Below, one piece after another: positions 1 to 8,410 of a stretch of DNA of 64,000 nucleotides; within the stretch, counting starts at the first letter, position 1, and every line of letters begins with the position of its first letter. The notes under the pieces were generated by a model that worked only from the letters and a program-made list of their open reading frames with translations, did no database searches and was not told where the DNA came from. A program made the position numbers and the translations under genes. The DNA is from Caminicella sporogenes DSM 14501. Its GTDB lineage: Bacteria; Bacillota; Clostridia; Peptostreptococcales; Caminicellaceae. Where the stretch lies: the NCBI RefSeq assembly GCF_900142285.1, contig NZ_FRAJ01000011.1, forward strand, positions 1 through 64,000, given 5' to 3'.

Positions 1-10
1 TTAATAATGG

Positions 11-150
11 CTATTTTCGTCCCATTATCAGCGCCGCTTGCTTTAAAATATCATTCTCCATTTTTAATCTTTGATTTTCTTTTCTGAGTCTTATTAGCTC
101 ATTTTCTTCTTGGCTTCTATTGTCTTTTGCTTTAAATGAGCCTGATGTTG
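11..150 (-). mobile_element. IS3-family transposase OrfA, C-terminal remnant
   Basis: Read on the minus strand, the segment encodes the charged coiled-coil tail typical of IS3-family OrfA proteins: the run [19 protein letters not shown] is followed by [12 protein letters not shown] and a stop at 11-13. In this family OrfB follows by a -1 frameshift, and that part would lie beyond the left edge. Open reading frame continues upstream to an ATG at 209-211, but its first 20 or so residues are hydrophobic and unrelated to OrfA, and the helix-turn-helix half of OrfA is missing. I therefore read it as a truncated insertion-sequence remnant bordering the CRISPR locus, not as a functional transposase. 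Confidence 0.75.
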
Positions 151-280
151 TATCTAGTAAAAAAATTAATAGATGATAAAGAAAAAAGATTATTTCTAAC
201 AAAATATCCATGGAATAAATAGGTAATAAAATTTAAGCCTTTGATGACCTAACGCTTATAATTTAATTATTCAACAAGTT

Positions 281-300
281 ATATAATTATGAAATTATAT
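281..300. promoter_or_regulatory. 8-bp inverted repeat upstream of cas6
   Basis: ATATAATT (281-288) and AATTATAT (293-300) form a perfect inverted repeat with a 4-base centre, about 90 bases before cas6. The gap between the IS remnant and cas6 is otherwise AT-rich and featureless and must hold the cas promoter. An operator role is a guess; such repeats arise easily in AT-rich DNA. Confidence 0.2.
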
Positions 301-391
301 CGTTTTATCTATTTTTTTGAAATTTCAAAGGAAATAAATGATAAAAATAGAATATATAAACATAAAAATATAAAATTGTAGGAGGATGGCA

Positions 392-1141
392 GTGAGATTA
401 AGTATAGAATTTTCATTTAAAAATAAATTAGTATTACCAATACACTACAATCATATTTTACAAGGATTTATCTATAAAAATATTTCTGATAATGCATTTA
501 GACGTTTTTTGCATGATGAAGGTTATAAATATGAAAAAAGGAGTTTTAAGTTATTTACTTTTTCAAGGGTATTTGGACCATTTAAAATGGACAAGCAGTC
601 TAATACAATAATATTTTCATCTCCTATTAAGTTAGTGGTTTCATCAATACTAGATGATTTTATTAATGATTTTGCTAGTACATTGATAAAAAAAGACAAT
701 CTCGTTTTAGGAAAAACTCAAATAAGATTAGAAAAAATAGAAGTATTTTCTAATCGTGAAATAGAAGAAGAGGTTGTTATAAAAATGCTGTCTCCAGCAG
801 TTACATACAGTACAGTTGATATTCATGGCAAGAAAAAAACGATTTATTACAAGCCCGGAGATGGAGTTTTTTCTGAATTAGCATATAAAAATTTGCAGAA
901 AAAATATAAATCTTTTTATAGAAAAGATATGCCAGAATGTGAATTTTCAGTAAATCCAATTAATGATGAGAAAATAAAATTAATTTTAGCTAATTATAGA
1001 GGATTTATCATTAAAGGCTGGATAGGTGAATTTATAATGAAAGGTTCTAAAGAACTAATTAAATTAGCTTATGATACGGGATTAGGAAGTAAAAACGCTC
1101 AAGGATTTGGGTGTTTTGAGATAGTAGATGTAAGGAGGTGA
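392..1141 (+). CDS. cas6: Cas6, CRISPR pre-crRNA endoribonuclease
   Basis: Cas6 cuts the repeat RNA of the pre-crRNA to release crRNAs for the type I-B Cascade complex. The 249-residue product has the length and RAMP-like pattern of the family and ends with the diagnostic glycine-rich loop GLGSKNAQGFGCFEI about 20 residues from the C-terminus. I place the start at GTG 392, because AGGAGG (380-385) is six bases upstream; the in-frame ATG at 386 directly abuts that site. It is the first gene of the cas operon, and its stop lies inside the ribosome binding site of cas8b. Identification is strong; catalytic residues of Cas6 vary and I cannot assign them. Confidence 0.9.
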   Translation: MRLSIEFSFKNKLVLPIHYNHILQGFIYKNISDNAFRRFLHDEGYKYEKRSFKLFTFSRVFGPFKMDKQSNTIIFSSPIKLVVSSILDDFINDFASTLIKKDNLVLGKTQIRLEKIEVFSNREIEEEVVIKMLSPAVTYSTVDIHGKKKTIYYKPGDGVFSELAYKNLQKKYKSFYRKDMPECEFSVNPINDEKIKLILANYRGFIIKGWIGEFIMKGSKELIKLAYDTGLGSKNAQGFGCFEIVDVRR

Positions 1142-1145
1142 ACTG

Positions 1146-2921
1146 ATGGAATTAAATGCTGTATCTGAACTTGGGAAGAAAAGATTAGAGGATATTATGA
1201 AGAAAAAAGTAGGAGATGTATTAGAGTTATTTGTCGAAAATCCAAATGATAACGGTACATACAATACTGTATTAGAAATAACTTTAAATAAAGATTTTGA
1301 CTATATAGGAATAAATATAGCTGAGTTTAGAAAAGATTTTATTTTAAAATATCTATATAAAAAAGGTGCGACTAATGGAGCTGATTATACACCGACTGCT
1401 AGATTAACAACACCTGAAAAAACATTTAATAAGAAAATATTAAAATGTCTAGAAGATACAATTAAAGAATATAAAGGACACAGTGAAAAAGATATGATAA
1501 AAAAATTATTAGACACCTTAAAAGATAATCAAGAAAAAATAATAAATGATATTAAAGGCAGTATAAATTCAAAAAACAAATATATTTTGACAGTTAAGTA
1601 TGATGAAAAATATATTGGCGAATTTGAAATATTTAAAGAAAAAGTTAAAAACCAAGCCATAAAAAGTTATTATCTAATAGATAAAAAAGAATCAAAAGGA
1701 AAAAACAAAAAGTGTTCAATTTGTAAAAAAGAGAAAGAAGAAGTTTTTGGTAATGCTAATATATTTAAGTTTTATACTGTAGATAAAAAAGGATATGTAG
1801 CAGGTGGTTTCAAAAAATTAGATTCGTGGAAGAATTTTCCTGTATGTGAAGATTGTGCGATTAATCTTGAACTTGGCAAAAAATATCTTGATGAAAATTT
1901 AAAGTTTAAGTTTCAAGGAAGAGATTTTTATTTAATACCTAAACTTCTTTATAAAAAAAATTTAGATAAGGTATTAAAAACTCTAACAAAATTAGATGAT
2001 AGAAATATTGATGATAGATATGAAAATGCAGAAGAAATGATTATAAAAAGGCTTTCAAAAGTGGAAGATTATGCGACTTTCGATATGCTTTTCTTTGAAG
2101 TAAATAATTCTGCTCTTAATATCAAACTTAATGTACAAGAAATTTTGCCTTCAAGATTTAGAAAAATATATGAAAATATGACAAAAATAAATTCTATTTT
2201 TAGTAGTAGCGAGATTAGTGAGAATATTAAAGTGAATTTTTCATTTTTAAATACATTATTCCCAAGAAAGACGTACAATAGATATTTTCTTGAAACTATT
2301 GATATTATACTTTCTGACAAGGAAATTGATTATAAGTTTATAATATCTCATATCTGTAATCACATTATAGAAAAATTTAATCAGGATGAAGGAAAATATT
2401 TTTATTATGAAACTATTAAATCGTATGGATTTTTAATGTATTTAAGATTATTAGGCGTTTTGTTTAAAGAAAAAGGGCAGGTGAAAATTATGGATAAAAT
2501 GGAGTGGAATATAGCTAATTATAATTCAAAAGAAGAATTATTTGAAAATTTATTTAATGAAAATATGGATTTTTTTACTACTCCTGATAAAAAAGCTGTA
2601 TTTTTATTAGGATTTTTAACTCAAAAATTACTAAATTTACAGTATGCTAAAGAAAAGAGGAAACCGTTTATAAGTAGATTAAAAGGATTGAGATTATCTA
2701 AAAAAGATATAAAAAGACTACTTCCAGAAATACAAAATAAGTTTATAGAATATGATGCAGAATATTATAGAGATATACAAGCTTTAGCATCTAAATACTT
2801 ACTTGAAGCTGGAGAAAAATGGACAATTTCAGAACTTGATATACCATTCTATTTTTCATTAGGTATGAATTTAGAAAGACACATTATATTAACTGATAAG
2901 GAGGAATATGAAGATGATTAA
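1146..2921 (+). CDS. cas8b: Cas8b (Csh1/TM1802 type), Cascade large subunit
   Basis: This is the 591-residue large subunit of type I-B Cascade, expected to recognise the PAM and help recruit Cas3. It resembles the Csh1/TM1802 group by size, position between cas6 and cas7, and a zinc-finger-like arrangement, C190-X2-C193 with C234-X2-C237. The sequence is lysine- and glutamate-rich with no membrane segments. The ATG at 1146 follows a strong AAGGAGGTG site that overlaps the end of cas6. Its 3' end overlaps cas7 by 14 bases, implying coupled translation. Cas8 proteins diverge fast, so the call rests on context and the Cys pattern as much as on sequence. Confidence 0.85.
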   Translation: MELNAVSELGKKRLEDIMKKKVGDVLELFVENPNDNGTYNTVLEITLNKDFDYIGINIAEFRKDFILKYLYKKGATNGADYTPTARLTTPEKTFNKKILKCLEDTIKEYKGHSEKDMIKKLLDTLKDNQEKIINDIKGSINSKNKYILTVKYDEKYIGEFEIFKEKVKNQAIKSYYLIDKKESKGKNKKCSICKKEKEEVFGNANIFKFYTVDKKGYVAGGFKKLDSWKNFPVCEDCAINLELGKKYLDENLKFKFQGRDFYLIPKLLYKKNLDKVLKTLTKLDDRNIDDRYENAEEMIIKRLSKVEDYATFDMLFFEVNNSALNIKLNVQEILPSRFRKIYENMTKINSIFSSSEISENIKVNFSFLNTLFPRKTYNRYFLETIDIILSDKEIDYKFIISHICNHIIEKFNQDEGKYFYYETIKSYGFLMYLRLLGVLFKEKGQVKIMDKMEWNIANYNSKEELFENLFNENMDFFTTPDKKAVFLLGFLTQKLLNLQYAKEKRKPFISRLKGLRLSKKDIKRLLPEIQNKFIEYDAEYYRDIQALASKYLLEAGEKWTISELDIPFYFSLGMNLERHIILTDKEEYEDD

Positions 2922-3813
2922 TAGAAGCGAAATAATTTTTTTATACGATATTAAAGATAATAATCCAAATGGTGACCCAATAGATCAAAATAAACCTAGA
3001 ATTGATGAAGAAACAGGTATAAATATAGTTACCGATGTAAGGTTAAAGAGAACTATAAGAGATTATTTATATGATTATTTGGGAAAAGAAATTTTTGTTA
3101 GAGAAATTAGGAACGAACAAGGCAAAGTACAAGATGGTAAAATAAGAGCTAAAGATTTTGGAAAGAAAAAAGAAGATATTATACAAAATATTTTACAACA
3201 GTGTATAGATGTAAGATTGTTTGGTGCTACTATACCATTAGACAAAGATTCAGTTACTTTTACAGGTCCGGTTCAATTTACTATGGGAAGAAGCTTACAT
3301 AAAGTAGAAATAAAGAGGATTAAAGGTACAGGAGCATTTGCTTCAGGACAGAATAAAGATAATAAGACTTTTAGAGAAGAATTTATACTTCCATATTCAC
3401 TTATAGGATTTTATGGAATTATAAATGAAAAGGCTGCAGAAGCTACTAAACTTACCAAAGAAGATGTTAAGCTTCTTATAGAAGCAATTTGGAATGGAAC
3501 GAAGAATTTGATTTCAAGGTCCAAAATAGGACAAGTACCGAGATTATTAGTGAAAGTTAATTATAAAGAAAAATATTATCATATAGGAGACCTTTTAAAA
3601 ACAATGAGAATAGAATCAGATAAAGAAGATGAACAAATAAGAAATGTAGAAGATTTCATATTAAATATTGATGATTTTATTAAGATACTAAAAGAAAATA
3701 AAGATAAGATAGAAGATGTAGAAATTAAAGTTGATAGTAGGTTAAATATGAGTGTTGATATATTTAAAGTACTAGAAGAAGTTGGGATAAAAGTAAATAA
3801 ATTAATAATTTAG
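2908..3813 (+). CDS. cas7: Cas7 (Csh2), Cascade backbone
   Basis: Cas7 subunits polymerise along the crRNA spacer to form the backbone of the interference complex. The N-terminus carries the typical signature DIKDNNPNGDPIDQNKPR, followed by TDVRLKRTIRDYL, both hallmarks of the Csh2/type I-B family; 301 residues is the usual size. The AAGGAGG site (2898-2904) is 3 bases before ATG 2908 and 9 before a second in-frame ATG at 2914, so the start could be either. The gene overlaps cas8b upstream and is 10 bases from cas5 downstream. No disruption is visible. Confidence 0.93.
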   Translation: MKMINRSEIIFLYDIKDNNPNGDPIDQNKPRIDEETGINIVTDVRLKRTIRDYLYDYLGKEIFVREIRNEQGKVQDGKIRAKDFGKKKEDIIQNILQQCIDVRLFGATIPLDKDSVTFTGPVQFTMGRSLHKVEIKRIKGTGAFASGQNKDNKTFREEFILPYSLIGFYGIINEKAAEATKLTKEDVKLLIEAIWNGTKNLISRSKIGQVPRLLVKVNYKEKYYHIGDLLKTMRIESDKEDEQIRNVEDFILNIDDFIKILKENKDKIEDVEIKVDSRLNMSVDIFKVLEEVGIKVNKLII

Positions 3814-3823
3814 GTGATGTAAT

Positions 3824-4525
3824 ATGAAAATTTTAGTTTTTGATGTGTGGGGAGATTACGGCCATTTTAGAAAATACTTTACTACATCTTCACCTTTGAC
3901 ATTTTCTTTTCCCCCTAAAACGGCTATATATGGATTGGTATCTGCTATTTTAGGTATAGATAAAAATGAGTATTTGAAATATTTTCAAAATAAAAACTGT
4001 AAGATAGCCATAAAGATAATAAATTCCATAAAGAAAACGAGAATACCTATTAATTACATTGATACAAAACAAGCTATTGATATGAGCAAGATAAAAAATA
4101 GAACACAAGTAAATCTAGAAGTAATAAAGGACTGTAAATATAGGATATATTTTTATCATAAAGACAATGAACTTTATAGAAATTTAAAAGAATTATTGAT
4201 TGATAAAAAATGTATTTATAGTATTTGTCTAGGCTTATCAGAGTTAATAGCTAATTATAAATTTATTGGAGAATTTCACGCAGAAAAATTTGAGAATAAA
4301 AAATTTGTGGAAATAGATACATTAATACCTTTTAATGAAAATATTAGTATAAAAATTCAAAATGGCAGAGAGTATCTAAAGGATACTGTTTATAGTGAAA
4401 TGAATGAAAAAAGAGAGATAACAGAATACATAAGTGTGTTATATGAAAGAACAGGAAAGACTATTATGTGCAATATACCTGTGTATTATAAATTAGAAAG
4501 CGGGGATAAAATTGTATTCATTTAA
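3824..4525 (+). CDS. cas5: Cas5 (type I-B), Cascade 5'-handle binding subunit
   Basis: Cas5 caps the crRNA 5' handle in Cascade. The 233-residue protein opens with the typical I-B Cas5 pattern: a short beta strand, then GDYGHFRKYFTTSSPLTF and FPPKTAIYGLVSAILG, in which the PKTAIYGLV block is the family signature. The ATG at 3824 is preceded by AGGTGATG. The 3' end overlaps the TTG start of cas3 by 14 bases. Length and motifs look intact, so crRNA assembly should be possible. Confidence 0.9.
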   Translation: MKILVFDVWGDYGHFRKYFTTSSPLTFSFPPKTAIYGLVSAILGIDKNEYLKYFQNKNCKIAIKIINSIKKTRIPINYIDTKQAIDMSKIKNRTQVNLEVIKDCKYRIYFYHKDNELYRNLKELLIDKKCIYSICLGLSELIANYKFIGEFHAEKFENKKFVEIDTLIPFNENISIKIQNGREYLKDTVYSEMNEKREITEYISVLYERTGKTIMCNIPVYYKLESGDKIVFI

Positions 4526-6770
4526 ACTTTTATCCCATCCAGAAACGTTATTAGTGGACCATCTTGAAAAAGTTTATAATTATGGGATGGAAATTTTAAA
4601 AGAAAATAAATTATTTCTTGAAGATAGAGATTTTTTAAAAATCATTCTAATAGGACATGATTTGGGAAAGGCTACATCGTATTTTCAAGATTATATCAAA
4701 AAAATAGAAAGCCATGGTTTTATTAAAAATCATGGCTTTCTGTCAGCTTTATTTACTTACGTTATTTTGCAGAAAAAATTTGATAAAGATAAAGCACTTA
4801 AAGGATTTTTGATAGTAAAACGACATCATGGTAATATTCAAAATATGTATGATGAACTGTCTATGAAAAAAATAGAAGTAGAAAGTCAAATAGAAATTTT
4901 GGACAAGCAGTTAAAAACAATAGATTTTAAAGAATTAAACTCAATATTGGAAAAATTTAATTTACCATGTGTTAAAAGTGAAGAGATTAAAGACATATTT
5001 ATAGAGTTATTCGATGAAATGGAAGCTGTAATTTACTATGAAGATGATATGCTTTTAAATATTGAAGAATATTTCAAATTAAAATATTTTTATTCAATTT
5101 TAATATATAGCGATAAATTTTCTGTTATATTTGACAAAAAAAGAGAAAAAAATAAAGAGATAAAAATAGAGAAGCTAGAAGAATTTATTGAAAAACTTCC
5201 TAAATGTAAAAATATTATTAATGATAAGAGAAACGAAGCAAAAATTAACGTTGAAAGTAAAATAGAAAACTTAAATAAAAAAATATTTACATTAACTCTG
5301 CCAACGGGTATGGGAAAGACACTAAATAGTTTAAATTTTGCACTAAAATTGCGAGAAAAATTATATAAAGAAAAAGGTATACACTATAATATTATTTATA
5401 CTTTTCCGTTTACAAGTATTATTGATCAGACATATGAAATATTTCAAAAGATATTTGGCAATAGAACATCTGATGTTTTAAAACATCATTATTTATCAAA
5501 AGTAGAATATAAAGATAGTGAAGATTATTTTGAGACGGAGAAAAGCAAATTTTTAATAGAGACATGGGATTCAAAAATTGTTGTAATAATATTTATAAAA
5601 TTACTTAATTGTATATTTTCTAATAAGAATAGCGAACTTTTGAAATTTAATAAACTTGCAAATTCTATAGTTATACTTGATGAAGTTCAGAATATACCTT
5701 ATAAATATTGGAAATTAATTAGACATAGTTTTAAAGTATTATCGAATTTATTGAATACATATTTTATTTTAATGACAGCTACTCAACCTTTGATATTTAA
5801 AGGAGATGTTGAACTTGTAGAAAATACCAGAGAATATTTTAAAATTTTTAAGAGAACAAAATTAAATATAGATTTAAAAGAAAGAAGTATTGATGAGTTT
5901 ATTGAGGAAATAGAGTCAATTATAAAAAGAGCAAATAAAATAATGATAGTTTTAAATACTGTGAAGTCAGCACAAGAAGTTTATAAACAAATCAAAGATA
6001 TTACAGATAAAAAAGTTGTTTTTTTATCTGCATCAGTAATACCAAAAGATAGGAAGGAAAGAATTTTAGAAATAAAGAAGTTAGATAAGTACATTTTAGT
6101 GTCTACACAAGTAGTCGAGGCTGGAGTTGATATTGATAATGATGTTGTTATTAGGGATATAGGGCCTTGGGACAGTATAGTTCAGTGTGCTGGGAGATGT
6201 AATAGAAATAATGAAAAAGATATAGGTAATGTTTATATTTATAAGTTAAAAGGGGAAAAAAGTGTATTTGCCAATATAGTTTATGGCAGATTTTTGATTA
6301 GTAAGACAGAAAAAATATTAAAGGATAATTCTTATATATTTGAAAGTGATTATTTTGACTATTCAAAATATTATTTTGAAGAAATAAATAAAGATAAGAG
6401 TGATGATTATTCTAATAGAATTATAGAGGACATTAATCAACTTAATTTTAGTGAAGTTGATAATCAGTTTAAATTAATAGAAAATAACAGTTTATATATA
6501 ATGCCTGTATTTATTGAAAAAGATAAAGAGGCTGCTTATATATGGACAAAGTATGAGGAATTGTTTGATATTAAAGATAGATTTAAAAGGATGAATAAGT
6601 TTTTAGAAATTAAAGAGAAATTTCTTTCTTATGTAATTAATATTAACATTAAAGATTTTCCATTTATGAGAGATAGATTTTATGGGAAAATACCTATTGA
6701 AAATTTAGATTATTATTATTCTAATGAATATGGATTTATTACTAATAATGACCAAACAATGTTTTTCTAG
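4512..6770 (+). CDS. cas3: Cas3, HD nuclease-helicase
   Basis: Cas3 is recruited by target-bound Cascade to unwind and degrade DNA. The 752-residue protein has the HD nuclease domain first (H17, H49-D50 in GHDLGKATSYF, then HHGN near residue 103) and the superfamily 2 helicase second (Walker A TLPTGMGKT near 263-271, DEVQ near 390, TATQP, QVVEAGVDID, and motif VI QCAGRCNRN near 558). All key motifs are present, so interference looks intact. The start is TTG at 4512, inside cas5, with GGGGA seven bases upstream. A perfect 11-bp inverted repeat (4706-4741) lies in the HD-domain coding sequence. The next gene, cas4, is broken. Confidence 0.93.
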   Translation: MYSFKLLSHPETLLVDHLEKVYNYGMEILKENKLFLEDRDFLKIILIGHDLGKATSYFQDYIKKIESHGFIKNHGFLSALFTYVILQKKFDKDKALKGFLIVKRHHGNIQNMYDELSMKKIEVESQIEILDKQLKTIDFKELNSILEKFNLPCVKSEEIKDIFIELFDEMEAVIYYEDDMLLNIEEYFKLKYFYSILIYSDKFSVIFDKKREKNKEIKIEKLEEFIEKLPKCKNIINDKRNEAKINVESKIENLNKKIFTLTLPTGMGKTLNSLNFALKLREKLYKEKGIHYNIIYTFPFTSIIDQTYEIFQKIFGNRTSDVLKHHYLSKVEYKDSEDYFETEKSKFLIETWDSKIVVIIFIKLLNCIFSNKNSELLKFNKLANSIVILDEVQNIPYKYWKLIRHSFKVLSNLLNTYFILMTATQPLIFKGDVELVENTREYFKIFKRTKLNIDLKERSIDEFIEEIESIIKRANKIMIVLNTVKSAQEVYKQIKDITDKKVVFLSASVIPKDRKERILEIKKLDKYILVSTQVVEAGVDIDNDVVIRDIGPWDSIVQCAGRCNRNNEKDIGNVYIYKLKGEKSVFANIVYGRFLISKTEKILKDNSYIFESDYFDYSKYYFEEINKDKSDDYSNRIIEDINQLNFSEVDNQFKLIENNSLYIMPVFIEKDKEAAYIWTKYEELFDIKDRFKRMNKFLEIKEKFLSYVININIKDFPFMRDRFYGKIPIENLDYYYSNEYGFITNNDQTMFF

Positions 6771-6806
6771 TTTTTATTATAAAAGATTAAATTAGGAGTG
6801 GGGAAA

Positions 6807-7035
6807 GTGGAAGATGTAAAAGTAAATGGTACTCTTATTTGGTACTATTACATTTGTAAGAGAGAAGTTTGGCTTATGGCCCATAATTTAACTCCTGATC
6901 AAGATAATCAATATATAGATTTAGGTAGATTTATTCATGAAAATTCATATATGAGAGAAAAAAAGAGATTTCTTTAGGAAATATAAAAATAGATATAATA
7001 AACAAGAAAAATGGACATGTTTTAGTTGGAAAAGT
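6807..7035 (+). pseudogene. cas4: cas4, N-terminal remnant with frameshift, joined to cas1
   Basis: A GTG at 6807 behind AGGAGTGGGG starts a typical Cas4 N-terminus (VNGTLIWYYYICKREVWLM, then NQYIDLGRFIHENSY), including the first Cys of the iron-sulfur cluster. After 56 residues the frame closes at 6975-6977, because the tract 6958-6964 has seven A where eight would keep the frame. In the shifted frame the family sequence resumes (EISLGNIKIDIINKKNG) and then passes directly into Cas1 around 7031-7036. The RecB-like nuclease core and the three C-terminal cysteines are absent. So about two thirds of cas4 and the start of cas1 were deleted together. Cas4 normally trims prespacers; this copy cannot. 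Confidence 0.8.
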
Positions 7036-7894
7036 AGATTTAAATAAGAGATTTCTTGAATTTGTGTCTCAAAAAGAAATATTACTGCATTTTTTCAATC
7101 ATTATGGTTATTATGTTGGTACATATTATCCAAGAGAACATTTAAATTCAGGGTATATTATATTAAAGCAGGCAGAACATTATCTTGATGAAAATAAACG
7201 AATAATTTTAGCTTCAAAAATAGTTGAAGGAAGCTGTAAAAATATATTGAATGTAATAAAATACTATAAAAATCGTGGTAAGGATTTAGGAAAAATTGAG
7301 GAAAATATTATTCTACTTTATAAAAAAATAGAAAAATGTAACAAAGTAAATGAACTCATGGCTATAGAAGGTAATATAAGAGATATATACTATAAAGCTT
7401 TTGATGAAATAATTTCTAATGAAGATTTTATATTCAATCAGCGAACTAGAAGACCACCTCAAAATGAATTAAATGCTCTTATAAGTTTTGGGAATTCTCT
7501 TTTTTATGTGCTTGTTCTTGGAGAAATATATAAAACTCATTTAGACCCTAGAATTGGTTATTTACATGCTACTAATTTTAGACGTTTTACATTAAATCTT
7601 GATATATCAGAGATTTTTAAACCGATAATAATTGACAGATTAATATTTACTTTACTTTCAAAGAAGATGATAACTAAAAGTGATTTTGAAGAAGATATGG
7701 GTGGTATACTTTTAAAAGACAAAGGTAAAAGAGTATTTATTGAAGAATTTGATAGAAGATTGAAAAAGACAATAAATCATAGACAATTAGGAAGAAAAGT
7801 ATCATATAGAAGGCTTATACGAATGGAATTATATAAGCTTGAAAAACATTTGATAGGCGAGAGTGAATTTGAGCCTTATGTATCAAGATGGTAG
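7036..7894 (+). pseudogene. cas1: cas1, 5'-truncated by deletion fused to cas4 remnant
   Basis: Cas1 is the integrase of spacer acquisition. Recognisable Cas1 begins at DLNKRFLEFVSQKEILLHF around 7037 and runs to 7894. The usual first ~55-60 residues, most of the N-terminal beta domain used for Cas1 dimerisation, are missing. The alpha-helical catalytic domain is whole: counting from the GTG at 7064, E102 (AIEGNIR), H168 (GYLHATN) and D180/E183 (LDISEIFKP). The frame is open back to 6965, in phase with the shifted cas4 frame. A 276-residue product could start at GTG 7064, but no good ribosome binding site precedes it. I expect loss of adaptation; an undamaged sister locus elsewhere could compensate. 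Confidence 0.8.
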
Positions 7895-7906
7895 AGAGGT
7901 GTAGAA

Positions 7907-8170
7907 ATGTTTGTTATACTTGTATATGATGTTGAGCAGAAAAGAGTTGCTAAGGTACTTAAAACATGTAGAAAATATCTTTATTGGGTGCAAAATTCAG
8001 TTTTAGAAGGAGAAATAACAGAAGCAAATTTAATAAAGCTAAAGACAGAACTTAGAAGAATAATAAAAGAAGATAGAGATTCTGTTATAATATATAGATT
8101 TAGAACTACTAAATATTCTGCAATTGAAACATTGGGTATTAAAAAGGGTGGAGAAGAAAATATATTATAA
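7907..8170 (+). CDS. cas2: Cas2, spacer-acquisition complex subunit
   Basis: The 87-residue protein has the ferredoxin-like Cas2 pattern, starting MFVILVYDVEQKRVAKVLK, with the conserved Asp at position 8, then CRKYLYWVQNSVLEGEI and a hydrophobic strand near VIIYRF. Cas2 bridges two Cas1 dimers during integration. The ATG follows GAGAGGTG and lies 12 bases after cas1. The gene itself looks intact, but its partners Cas1 and Cas4 are damaged, so it is probably a leftover of the acquisition module or acts with Cas1 made elsewhere. Confidence 0.92.
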   Translation: MFVILVYDVEQKRVAKVLKTCRKYLYWVQNSVLEGEITEANLIKLKTELRRIIKEDRDSVIIYRFRTTKYSAIETLGIKKGGEENIL

Positions 8171-8410
8171 ATAAAGGAGTATGTAAAATGAAATAATTGT
8201 AAAACATGTGTTTAAAATACATATTCAAAATGTCGTCGACCTTCAGTAGTGCAAAAACCCCTGGGGATCGACGACATTTTATTTTTTATCAAAAACGTGT
8301 AAATTTCAATATATAGAAGGGTGAAATCATACTAAAATAGTAGGAATTAAGGCGAAAATCAGTTAATTGACGAAAATAAAGAAATGTGGTAGTATCAAGG
8401 TATATGATTG
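8171..8410 (+). promoter_or_regulatory. CRISPR leader with terminator-like hairpin
   Basis: This 240-base AT-rich gap between cas2 and the first repeat is the leader side of the array, since repeats at the other end are degenerate. It contains an orphan AAAGGAG (8173-8179) followed by start-stop codons, a strong hairpin (8227-8280), and then AT-rich DNA directly before the array, where the array promoter must lie. No coding potential is seen. Confidence 0.6.
8227..8287 (+). terminator. Terminator-like hairpin, ATGTCGTCGA/TCGACGACAT element, copy 1
   Basis: AAAATGTCGTCGA (8227-8239) pairs perfectly with TCGACGACATTTT (8268-8280), a 13-bp stem. The 28-base interior includes a nested CCCC-T-GGGG hairpin (8258-8266). 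A T-rich tail follows. It would end cas operon transcription and separate it from the array. The stem sequence recurs at the psuKG terminator (11957-12010). Confidence 0.7.

Noticed and set aside
151-211. N-terminal hydrophobic part of the minus-strand frame at the left edge as a real membrane protein
   Set aside because: It only extends the transposase remnant into flanking AT-rich DNA; no ribosome binding site was found before its ATG.
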